Assembly (NCBI RefSeq): GCF_004005865.1
Contig: NZ_SACN01000001.1
Span: forward strand, 2,728,001-2,792,000
Length of the DNA stretch: 64,000 bases
Reading direction: 5' to 3'
Source: Sphingomonas crocodyli
GTDB lineage: Bacteria; Pseudomonadota; Alphaproteobacteria; Sphingomonadales; Sphingomonadaceae
Position numbers and translations under genes: made by a program. Positions within the stretch are counted from its first letter, which is position 1, and every line of letters begins with the position of its first letter. Under the pieces are notes generated by a model, which was not told the DNA's origin, made no database searches, and was given only the letters and a program-made list of their open reading frames with translations. Below, one piece after another: positions 52,426-59,823 of this stretch.

Positions 52426-53444
52426 GCTGCGATCCAATTCTGTGCGCGCTTGATCAGCGCGACCGCGCGGCCGTGAAGCCGATCGCCGACAGCCTTGTCG
52501 GCCTTGCCCGTGCAGGCGCGAACATAGGTGCCTTCGAGCAGCACGGCGAGCTTCCACGCGGCGAAGATACGATACCAGCCGATGGCCGACAGATCGCGCT
52601 TCGACCGCGCGGCATAATGGGCGATCAGTTCGTCGGCGGTGGGGAAGCCAGCCCACGGCTCGATCGGCAAGGTGCCGCCGGTGCCGTCGGCTTCGGGCCA
52701 TGTGGCGAGCACCCAGCCGAGATCGACGAGCGGATCGCCGATCGTCGCCAGTTCCCAATCGACGATCGCGGCGATCTCCGCGCTGTCGGGCCGGACCATG
52801 ACGTTGGCGAGGTGATAATCGCCGTGAAGGATGCCGGGGATCGAGGTGGCGGGCAGGTTGGCGGAGAGCCAGTCGGCGACCTCCATCAGACCCGGAAGGT
52901 CCGCGCCGCCATGCCATTCGGGGGCGGCGGCATAGCCTTCATATTGCTTGCGCCAGCGGCCGATCTGCCGTTCCAGATAGCCCTCGCCCCGGCCGAAATC
53001 GGCAAGGCCGAGCGCGACATGATCGAGCGCGCCGAGCGCAGCAATTCCCTCTACCAGCGCAAGGCCGAGGCGGTGGCGGAGCGCGGGATCGGACGCGAGC
53101 AGCGGCGACAGGCCCGTCGCGGGATTGAAGCCATCGACCGGGCGCATGATGTAAAATGCTGCACCCAGCACATCTTCATCCCCGCACGCCGCAACGAGCG
53201 CCGGATGGGGAACGTCGGTGCCGGCCAGCGCCTTCAGCACGCGCGCCTCGCGGCGCATCGTCTCACTGGCGTCGGGGCGCGGATGCTGCGGGGGGCGGCG
53301 CAGGACATATTCCTCGCCACCGTCGCGCGAGAAGCGGGCGATGATATTCTGCGACCCGCCGGTCAGGGGAACGAGATCGCGGATCGGCCCGGTGCCGACC
53401 CCCTGCCCGTCCATCCAGCGCTCGAGCGCCGCAACATCGATCAC
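52422..53444 (-). CDS. APH-type phosphotransferase (acyl-CoA hydroxyl kinase, LvaA/ACAD10-11 kinase-like)
   Basis: A 340-aa kinase-fold protein. The phosphotransfer motif HGDYHLANV (His 207, Asp 209, Asn 214) and the metal-binding VDWELATIGDPLVDLGW (Asp 229) are intact. This GDPLxDLGW ending is typical of kinases fused or adjacent to ACAD10/11-type dehydrogenases, not of drug-resistance enzymes. The GTG at 53444 follows GAGAGG. It is the first gene of the five-gene operon and is divergent from a thiolase gene, with a shared promoter region (53445-53579). Confidence 0.88.
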   Translation of the reverse strand: MIDVAALERWMDGQGVGTGPIRDLVPLTGGSQNIIARFSRDGGEEYVLRRPPQHPRPDASETMRREARVLKALAGTDVPHPALVAACGDEDVLGAAFYIMRPVDGFNPATGLSPLLASDPALRHRLGLALVEGIAALGALDHVALGLADFGRGEGYLERQIGRWRKQYEGYAAAPEWHGGADLPGLMEVADWLSANLPATSIPGILHGDYHLANVMVRPDSAEIAAIVDWELATIGDPLVDLGWVLATWPEADGTGGTLPIEPWAGFPTADELIAHYAARSKRDLSAIGWYRIFAAWKLAVLLEGTYVRACTGKADKAVGDRLHGRAVALIKRAQNWIAA

Positions 53445-53517
53445 CGTGAAACCTCTCGACCTTACTCTTATCTCTTGTCCGACATTGCATGGCCGACGCG
53501 GCGTTGGCAACTTAGAT

Positions 53518-53550
53518 TTTGACCTATGGGGCAGAATTGCGTAGCGCAAT
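53518..53550. promoter_or_regulatory. Divergent promoter operator between kinase operon and thiolase
   Basis: TTGACCTAT (53519-53527) then GCAGAATTG matches the site upstream of the MFS-ALDH pair at 38939. ATTGCG-TAG-CGCAAT (53536-53550) is an adjoining dyad. The region serves both the kinase operon and the thiolase. Confidence 0.5.
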
Positions 53551-53579
53551 GCATAGTATTGTGGATGGAGAGCGGACCG

Positions 53580-54752
53580 ATGGCCGAAGCCTATATCGCA
53601 GCAGTGGCACGCAGCGCGGGGGGCCGCAAAGGCGGCCGCATGGCGGGCTGGCACCCGACCGACCTGGCTGGCGCGGTGATTCGCGGACTGGTCGATCGCG
53701 CGGGTGTCGATCCGGCGCTGGTCGAGGACGTGATCGTCGGTTGCGCCTGCCCCGGCGGTGAGCAGGGAGCGAATATCGGCCGTTATGCGGCGCTCGCGGC
53801 GGGCTTTCCCGAGACGGTGCCCGGCACCACGGTCGATCGCCAGTGCGGATCGTCGCAGCAGGCGCTGCACTTCGCGGCCGCCACGGTGATGGCCGGCCTG
53901 CAGGACGTGGTCGTCGCCGCCGGCGTCGAATCGATGACGCGTGTGCCGATGGGCCTGCCGTGGACCCTGGCCGCCAAGCACGGCTTCGGCACCTATCGCA
54001 GCCCCGGCCTCGACGCGCGTTTCGGCACCGAGCCGTTCAGCCAGTTCAAGGGCGCCGAGATGCTGGCGCAGAAGTTCGGCTTCACCCGCGAACAGCTCGA
54101 CCAGTTCGCGCTGGAGAGCCACCAGAAGGCGGCGGCTGCGGCGGCTGCGGGCAAGTTCGCCGACGAGATCATCCCGCTCGAAGTCACGCTGGAGGACGGC
54201 ACCACCCTCATGCACGGCCATGACGAAGGCGTCCGGCCCGACAGCACGCTGGAGAAGATCGGCGGCGTGAAGACGCTGGTCGAAGGCGGCATGATCACCG
54301 CCGCGAACGCCAGCCAGATCTGCGACGGTGCGGCAGCGGTTCTCGTGTGCAACGAGGCGGGCCTGAAGGCGACCGGCGCGACCCCGCTGGCGCGCATCCA
54401 CCAGATGACCGTGCTGGGCGGCGATCCGATCATCATGCTCGACACCCCGATCGCGGCGACCCAGAAGGCGCTGGCGAAGGCGGGCATGTCGATCGACGAT
54501 ATCGACCTGTACGAAGTCAACGAAGCCTTCGCGCCGGTGCCGATGGCATGGCTGAAGGAAATCGGCGCTGACGCCGCGAAGCTCAACATCCACGGCGGCG
54601 CGATCGCGCTCGGCCACCCGCTGGGCGCCAGCGGCGCGAAGATTATGGCGACGCTAGTGAACTCGCTCAAGCAGACCGGCGGGCGCTATGGCCTGCAGAC
54701 GATGTGCGAAGCTGGCGGCATGGCGAACGTGACGATCGTCGAGCGTCTGTAA
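53580..54752 (+). CDS. Acetyl-CoA acetyltransferase (thiolase)
   Basis: A 390-aa thiolase. The nucleophilic cysteine is at about 89 (DRQCGSSQQALHF), the histidine motif is GGAIALGHPLGASG, and the second cysteine lies in MCEAGGMANV. That last motif departs from the usual CxGGGxG. It cleaves or condenses 3-oxoacyl-CoA. The start follows GGAGAG. It is the only plus-strand gene in the island and is divergent from the kinase operon. A family D palindrome lies after its stop. Confidence 0.92.
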   Translation: MAEAYIAAVARSAGGRKGGRMAGWHPTDLAGAVIRGLVDRAGVDPALVEDVIVGCACPGGEQGANIGRYAALAAGFPETVPGTTVDRQCGSSQQALHFAAATVMAGLQDVVVAAGVESMTRVPMGLPWTLAAKHGFGTYRSPGLDARFGTEPFSQFKGAEMLAQKFGFTREQLDQFALESHQKAAAAAAAGKFADEIIPLEVTLEDGTTLMHGHDEGVRPDSTLEKIGGVKTLVEGGMITAANASQICDGAAAVLVCNEAGLKATGATPLARIHQMTVLGGDPIIMLDTPIAATQKALAKAGMSIDDIDLYEVNEAFAPVPMAWLKEIGADAAKLNIHGGAIALGHPLGASGAKIMATLVNSLKQTGGRYGLQTMCEAGGMANVTIVERL

Positions 54753-54759
54753 GCCTCGA

Positions 54760-54843
54760 CGTCACCCCCGCGCAGGCGGGGGCCTATCCAGTGTTGTCTC
54801 TCGCGGAGAGACTGGATGGGTCCCCGCCTTCGCGGGGATGACG
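54760..54843. repeat. Family D intergenic palindrome, copy D2 (84 bp)
   Basis: GTCACCCCCGCGCAGGCGGG pairs with the right arm CCCGCCTTCGCGGGGATGAC, and inner TCCAGT / ACTGGA pair as in copy D1. It separates the convergent thiolase and M20 peptidase genes. Confidence 0.9.
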
Positions 54844-54848
54844 ATACG

Positions 54849-56261
54849 TTAGCGCGCTAGCGAATAGCGTTTCACCAGATCGTAGAGATAATCGCGCCCC
54901 GCATAGACGCTGCGCACCCGCACGCGCTCGTTGAGGCCATGCGCGCCGTTGCCGTCGGCGTCGATCGCGATGCCGGGGACGCCGTAGGTGGGGATGCCCG
55001 CAGCACTCAGATAGCGGCCGTCAGTGCCTGCGGTGAGCAGGTTCGGGACCACCGGCACGCCCGGAAATTGCACCTTTGCCACCGCTTCGGCTGGGCCGAG
55101 GATTGCGGGGGTCAGCGGCGGGGCGATCGCGGTCGGATCGCCGTCGCGTTCGGGCGGGAGCAGGGTGACGCCTGCGGGGAGCAACGCGGCCAGCGTCTTC
55201 TGCACATTCTCCGTCGTGTCGCCCGGCAGCAGACGGCACTGGATCGTCGAGCGCGCGCGCTGCGGGAGCGCGTTGACCGCGTGGCCGGCGTCGAAGGTGG
55301 TCGCGACGCAGGTGGTGCGCAGCATCGCGTTGAGCATCGCATCGCCGAAGACGAGTTTTTGCTGCGCGTCATCGGCCTTGCCCGCAGCGAAGGCGGTCAT
55401 CGCCGCGCCCTTATCCCCACCGAAGACCGGCCCCATCCGTTCGAGATAGGCGGTGACGACCGGGCTGGGAGTAACCGGGAAGTGGAAGGCGCGGATCTTC
55501 TCCAGCGCGTCGGCCAGATCGTAGATCGCATTGTCGGCGCGCGGGCGCGAACTGTGGCCGCCCGGATTGCGCGCCTCGATCGTGAAGGTCTGGCTATGCT
55601 TTTCGCCGACGGCGAGGAGCATCGCGATGGGGTTGCCGTCCTTGTCGGCGAGGCCATGCCCGCCTTCGTTGAGCGCGAAGCCCGCGTCGACCGCGTCGCG
55701 CTTGTTCGCGATCAGCCATTTGACGCCGTTGGTCGCGAGACCGCTTTCCTCGCCACAGGTCGCGGCGAACTTGATCGTACGGCGTGGGCGGAAACCTTCG
55801 GCCTTCATGCGGATCAGCATGTCGGCCCAGATCGCGACGAGCGCCTTGTCGTCGATCACGCCGCGCCCGATGAACCAGCCATCCTCCTCCCCCAGGGTGA
55901 AGGGATCGCGCGACCAATCCTCGCGCTTCGCCGCGACAACGTCGATATGGTCGACGAGCAGGATCGCCTTGGCCTTCGGATCGGTGCCGGCGATGCGCGC
56001 GATCACGCCGCCATCTTTGGGCTTGCCTTCGGGGACGAACAGATCGGCCTCCCCCGCCTTGAAACCGCCGGCGCGCATGCGGGCGAGGAGGCGTTCGGAA
56101 GCGAGCGTGCAGGAGCCGGTGGTCGCCGAGGTATCGGTGTTGACCATCTCCTCGAACAGCGCACGAAACGCCTTCTGGTCGGGACGCAGGTCTGCGGCGG
56201 CGGCCGGGATGCCGCTGGTCATCAGCAATGTCGCGATGACCGCCCGAAGGCGGCGGCTCAC
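54849..56261 (-). CDS. M20 family metallopeptidase, exported
   Basis: A 470-aa zinc peptidase. It has a signal peptide (RLRAVIATLLMTSGIPAAAA). The zinc-ligand segments LLVDHIDVVAAKREDW and ATCGEESGLATNG are typical of the M20A/M20 group, where the glutamate pair acts as general base. A dimerisation domain lies in the middle. It starts with GTG at 56261, overlapping the crotonase stop (GTGA). Cleavage of an N-acyl or dipeptide substrate in the periplasm would fit. Confidence 0.9.
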   Translation of the reverse strand: MSRRLRAVIATLLMTSGIPAAAADLRPDQKAFRALFEEMVNTDTSATTGSCTLASERLLARMRAGGFKAGEADLFVPEGKPKDGGVIARIAGTDPKAKAILLVDHIDVVAAKREDWSRDPFTLGEEDGWFIGRGVIDDKALVAIWADMLIRMKAEGFRPRRTIKFAATCGEESGLATNGVKWLIANKRDAVDAGFALNEGGHGLADKDGNPIAMLLAVGEKHSQTFTIEARNPGGHSSRPRADNAIYDLADALEKIRAFHFPVTPSPVVTAYLERMGPVFGGDKGAAMTAFAAGKADDAQQKLVFGDAMLNAMLRTTCVATTFDAGHAVNALPQRARSTIQCRLLPGDTTENVQKTLAALLPAGVTLLPPERDGDPTAIAPPLTPAILGPAEAVAKVQFPGVPVVPNLLTAGTDGRYLSAAGIPTYGVPGIAIDADGNGAHGLNERVRVRSVYAGRDYLYDLVKRYSLAR

Positions 56262-57136
56262 TTGGATTCGCCTTTTTGGGCTTCGCCCTTGTTGGCTTCG
56301 GCCATCTGCTTGAGGCCCACGCCGCCGATCAGGCTGCCCGAGACGAGCTGGTTCTGGGCGTGCGCGAAATGGTGCATGTGGAAGACGCCGTCCATCGCGG
56401 TGCGCTTGCCGCGCAGATCCTCGACCAGATTGACCGCCTGCTTGGTGAGCGCGAGGCCGAGGCGCGGGCGCTCGCCGATCTCGGCGGCGATCTTGGCGAC
56501 TTCGTCCTGCAGGTCGGCGCGGGGAACGACGCGGTTGACCATGCCGTACTGATAGGCGCGATCGGCCGACATGCGCTGCCCCAGATAGAGGAATTCGCGC
56601 GCGATGCGCGGCGGCAGTTCAAAGGCGTGGGCGAAATATTCGACGCCAGGCTGCGCCATGCGGACGACCGGATCCTGGAAAAAGGCATCGTCCGACGCGA
56701 CGATCATGTCGCACACCCAGGCGAGCATGAGGCCGCCCGCAATGCACGCGCCCTGCACCATCGCGACCATCGGCTTGGGGATCGCGGCCCAGCGGCGGCA
56801 GAGGCCCAGATAGACGTCCTGTTCGAGGACGTATTGCGACTCCGCGCCTTCCTTGTCGGTGTGGTTCCACCACAGGTCGATCCGCTCACGTTCGAACTTG
56901 GTATCCTTGTCCGGCGTGCCGAGATCGTGGCCGGCGGAGAAGTGCTTGCCGTTGCCACCCAGCACGATGACCTTGACCGCATCATCCTCCACCGCGCGCC
57001 GGAAACAGGCGTCGAGCTGGTTGAGCAGGCGGTAATTCTGCGCGTTCGAATATTGCGGGCGATCGAGCATCACCCAGGCGGTGCCGTCGCGCACCTCATA
57101 GCTGACGAAGCAGGGATCCTGGGTGGTGTCGGTCAT
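56258..57136 (-). CDS. Enoyl-CoA hydratase-related protein (crotonase)
   Basis: A 292-aa crotonase. The oxyanion-hole segments are GNGKHFSAGHDLGTPD and QGACIAGGLMLAWVCDMIVAS. An aspartate in FFQDPVVRMAQPGVEYF occupies the usual catalytic glutamate region, so the precise reaction may differ from hydration. The ATG at 57136 (MTDTTQDP) follows AGAGAGGA; an earlier start at 57190 would run through the operator. A copy of the shared TetR-type motif lies 31-48 bases upstream. Confidence 0.88.
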   Translation of the reverse strand: MTDTTQDPCFVSYEVRDGTAWVMLDRPQYSNAQNYRLLNQLDACFRRAVEDDAVKVIVLGGNGKHFSAGHDLGTPDKDTKFERERIDLWWNHTDKEGAESQYVLEQDVYLGLCRRWAAIPKPMVAMVQGACIAGGLMLAWVCDMIVASDDAFFQDPVVRMAQPGVEYFAHAFELPPRIAREFLYLGQRMSADRAYQYGMVNRVVPRADLQDEVAKIAAEIGERPRLGLALTKQAVNLVEDLRGKRTAMDGVFHMHHFAHAQNQLVSGSLIGGVGLKQMAEANKGEAQKGESK

Positions 57137-57166
57137 GTCGCAATCCTCTCTGATTGCCATTGAAAT

Positions 57167-57184
57167 ACTGCACAGCGGTACAGT
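57167..57184. promoter_or_regulatory. Shared TetR-type operator, site 3 (second crotonase)
   Basis: ACTGCACAGCGGTACAGT is an 18-bp dyad with seven of nine positions symmetric. Its core matches the sites at 46703 and 47555. Its centre is about 40 bases from the gene start, the same spacing as at the TetR gene. Confidence 0.65.
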
Positions 57185-57208
57185 TTTCAATTGAGATAAG
57201 CCAACCTA

Positions 57209-57294
57209 CCTCCGCTCGTGTCGAGCGAAGTCGAGACACGTTGGCTGGGTGGTGTGTGGGGACGTGTCTCGACTTCGCTCGACACGAGCGGAGG
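57209..57294. repeat. Family G intergenic palindrome with perfect 32-bp arms
   Basis: The left arm starts CCTCCGCTCGTGTCGAGCGA and the right arm is its exact complement over 32 bp, around a 22-base centre. It lies between the crotonase promoter and the SDR stop. Confidence 0.92.
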
Positions 57295-57330
57295 AGGGAG
57301 AACTGCCTCCCCTCCTCCCAGATCAGAATA

Positions 57331-58113
57331 TCAGCGCGGCGCCATGCGGATCGCGCCGTCGAGGCGGACGTCTTCGCCGTTGAAATAGTCGTTCTCGATC
57401 ATCGCGATCGCCAGCTGGGCATATTCCGCCGGCTCACCGAAACGCTTGGGGAAGGGAACCGAGGCGGCGAGCGAGTCGCGGACCTGCTGGCTCGCGCGGC
57501 CCATCAGCGGGGTATCGAAGATGCCCGGCAGGATCGTGTTGATGCGGATGCCGTCGCCCATCAGGTCGCGCGCGATCGGCAGGGTCATGGCGACGACGCC
57601 GCCCTTCGACGCCGAATAGGCGACCTGACCCATCTGCCCGTCCTCGGCCGCGGCCGATGCGGTGTTGACGATCACGCCGCGCGCATTGTGTTCGAACGGC
57701 TCCAGATCGAGCATGCCCTGCGCCGACTTGGCGATGCAGGTGAAGGTGCCGATCAGGTTGATGTTCACGACGCGGCGGAACAGCTCCAGATCATGATGCT
57801 TAGTCTGGCCGGTCGCCTTGTCGCGGCTCGCGGTCTTCTGCGCGCTGCCGGTGCCGGCGCAGTTGACGAGGATGCGTTCCTGACCATGCGCGGCGCGCGC
57901 CTTGGCGAAACCGGCCTCGACCGAGGCTTCGTCCGTCACGTTCACTTCGCAGAAGGTGCCGCCCAGTTCCTTGGCCAGCGCCTCACCCAGTTCGGCGTTG
58001 AGATCGAACAGGGCGACCTTCACCCCCTTGGCGGCCAGCGCGCGCGCGGTGGCGGCGCCCAGGCCCGATGCGCCGCCGGTGACGACGGCTGCGATGGTTG
58101 CGTCGAGCTTCAT
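57331..58113 (-). CDS. SDR, 3-hydroxyacyl-CoA dehydrogenase type II-like
   Basis: A 260-aa SDR resembling HSD17B10/type II 3-hydroxyacyl-CoA dehydrogenase. The cofactor motif is VVTGGASGLGAATARAL, then NCAG, the catalytic serine in VNTASAAAEDGQMGQVAYSASKGG, and LPGIFDTPLM. The HKFxxVVxINLIGTF-like segment (FRRVVNINLIGTF) is characteristic of that group. It would oxidise a 3-hydroxy(-2-methyl)acyl-CoA, feeding a thiolase. The ATG at 58113 overlaps the CoA-transferase stop. Confidence 0.9.
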   Translation of the reverse strand: MKLDATIAAVVTGGASGLGAATARALAAKGVKVALFDLNAELGEALAKELGGTFCEVNVTDEASVEAGFAKARAAHGQERILVNCAGTGSAQKTASRDKATGQTKHHDLELFRRVVNINLIGTFTCIAKSAQGMLDLEPFEHNARGVIVNTASAAAEDGQMGQVAYSASKGGVVAMTLPIARDLMGDGIRINTILPGIFDTPLMGRASQQVRDSLAASVPFPKRFGEPAEYAQLAIAMIENDYFNGEDVRLDGAIRMAPR

Positions 58114-59378
58114 GCATGTTCTCCCTGTTTCGTGCGCGCCAGCAGGTCGGCGCGATCCGCGATCACGCCGGCTTCGGCGAGCGCGTCCAATTCGGTGTCG
58201 CTGAGATGCAGCCATTCGGCGAGCGCCGAGCGGCTATGTTCGCCGACGCGCGGGGGCATGCGGCGGAAGGTGGCGGGCGTGGCGCTGAGCTTGCCCGGAT
58301 AAGCGACGCTTGGCACCTTCGCGCCATCGCCACGATCGAAATGGTGCACGGTGCCGCGCGCTTCGGCGAATTCGTCGGTCAGGATGTCGCCGACCGAGTT
58401 GACGGGGCCTGCGGGCACGCCCTTGGCCAGCAGCGCATTGGTGAGTTCGGTGCCGTCCCACGTGCGGGTCAGCGCGTCGAGCGTGGGTTCGAGCGTGTCA
58501 CGATTGATCACGCGCTCACCATTGCCGACATAGCGGGGATCGTCGGCCATTTCCGGCGCGCCGAGGACGGCGACGAGCTGACGGAACTGGCCGTTGTTTC
58601 CGACCGCGATCACGATCTCGCCATCCGACGTCGGGAACAGGCGATAGGGAACGACGGTGGGGTGCGCGTTGCCCAGGCGCCCCGGCGAATAGCCGCCGAC
58701 GAGGTAGGTGAGCGCCTGATTGGCGAGCATCGCGATTTGGGTGTCGAGCAGCGACACGTCGACATGCTGCCCCTCGCCCGTTCGCTCGGCATGGCGCAGC
58801 GCCATCAGCGTGCTGGTGGCGGCATACATGCCGGTGGAGAGATCGGTGATGGCGACGCCGGCCTTGAGCGGGGGGCCGTCCTTTTCGCCGGTGATGCTCA
58901 TCAGGCCGCCCATCGCTTGGGCCACGAAGTCATAGCCGGCGCGATCGGCATAGGGGCCGGTCTGCCCGAAGCCGGTGATCGACGTATAGACGAGGCGCGG
59001 GTTGATCGCGCTCAGGCTCGCATAATCGAGGCCGTATTTCTTGAGGCCGCCGAGCTTGAAATTCTCGACCACGATATCGGCTTCGGCGGCTAAGCGCCGG
59101 ATCAGGTCCGCACCGCGCGGATCGGCCAGGTTCACCGCCACCGAACGCTTGTTGCGGTTGGCCGAGAGATAATAGCCGCTCTCGCCCTTTTCACCCGGCA
59201 TGTCATCCGGACCGGTCAGATAGGGCGGGCCCCAGCTGCGGGTGTCGTCACCCGCGCCGGGGGCCTCGATCTTCAGGACGTCCGCGCCGAAATCGGCAAG
59301 GATCTGCGTGCACCACGGACCCGCGAGAACCCGCGAGAGATCGAGCACCTTGACGCCTTCGAGCGCGAAACCTGCCAC
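58110..59378 (-). CDS. CaiB/BaiF family CoA-transferase
   Basis: A 422-aa class III CoA-transferase, moving CoA between acyl groups without ATP. LDLSRVLAGPWCTQILADFGADVLKIE is the family opening; NRNKRSVAVNL and VENFKLGGLKKYGLDY follow. The catalytic aspartate is probably in AGVAITDLSTG. A GTG at 59378 preceded by AAGGAC is the likely start. It gives the island a second way to form acyl-CoA besides its synthetase. Confidence 0.92.
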   Translation of the reverse strand: MAGFALEGVKVLDLSRVLAGPWCTQILADFGADVLKIEAPGAGDDTRSWGPPYLTGPDDMPGEKGESGYYLSANRNKRSVAVNLADPRGADLIRRLAAEADIVVENFKLGGLKKYGLDYASLSAINPRLVYTSITGFGQTGPYADRAGYDFVAQAMGGLMSITGEKDGPPLKAGVAITDLSTGMYAATSTLMALRHAERTGEGQHVDVSLLDTQIAMLANQALTYLVGGYSPGRLGNAHPTVVPYRLFPTSDGEIVIAVGNNGQFRQLVAVLGAPEMADDPRYVGNGERVINRDTLEPTLDALTRTWDGTELTNALLAKGVPAGPVNSVGDILTDEFAEARGTVHHFDRGDGAKVPSVAYPGKLSATPATFRRMPPRVGEHSRSALAEWLHLSDTELDALAEAGVIADRADLLARTKQGEHA

Positions 59379-59389
59379 TTCTTTTGTCC

Positions 59390-59761
59390 TTATTTCAGCG
59401 TCGCGAGATAGGCGATCAGGTTTTCCCGATCTTCGGGCTTCGGAATGCCCATGAAGATCATCCGCGTGCCGGGCACCTTCGCCGTCGGCTTCGTGAGATA
59501 GGCATCGAGATTGGCGGTGGTCCACGTAAGGCCGCTGCCCTTCATCGCGGGGGAATAGTTGAAGCCTGCGACCGTGGCGGCCTTGCGCCCGACGATACCG
59601 GCCATACTGGGGCCGAGGCCATTCTGCCCCGCAACCGTCTTGTGACACGCCATGCAGCGGGCGAAGACGGTCTTGCCCTTCGCCGCATCGCCCGCGGCAA
59701 AAGCCCCCGTCGAGGTCGCCGCCAGCGCCATTGCCCCCAGAATCACACCGATACGCATCAT
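59390..59761 (-). CDS. Soluble c-type cytochrome
   Basis: A monoheme cytochrome of about 123 aa with a signal peptide (ILGAMALAATSTGAFA). Heme binds at CMACHKT and the axial methionine is in TRMIFMGIPKPED. It resembles class I c2/c550 cytochromes. The start at 59761 is favoured because GAAAGG lies six bases upstream; ATGs at 59767 and 59758 are alternatives. It sits between the CoA-transferase and thiolase genes on the same strand, which suggests that a periplasmic oxidation step belongs to the pathway. Confidence 0.88.
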   Translation of the reverse strand: MMRIGVILGAMALAATSTGAFAAGDAAKGKTVFARCMACHKTVAGQNGLGPSMAGIVGRKAATVAGFNYSPAMKGSGLTWTTANLDAYLTKPTAKVPGTRMIFMGIPKPEDRENLIAYLATLK

Positions 59762-59823
59762 CGTCATCCTTTCACGTTGCGGTCCCTGCCCGACGGCGGC
59801 TGAACCGTTCGTGATTAGCCTGT

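Noticed and set aside
52422..53444. Aminoglycoside resistance phosphotransferase
   Set aside because: The fold is shared, but motif details and the ACAD/SDR/synthetase operon point to the acyl-CoA-associated kinase branch.
53519..53550. A fourth copy of the TetR motif TGCACAKCGGT
   Set aside because: Only the first half resembles it and the spacing differs by one base. It fits the second shared motif better.
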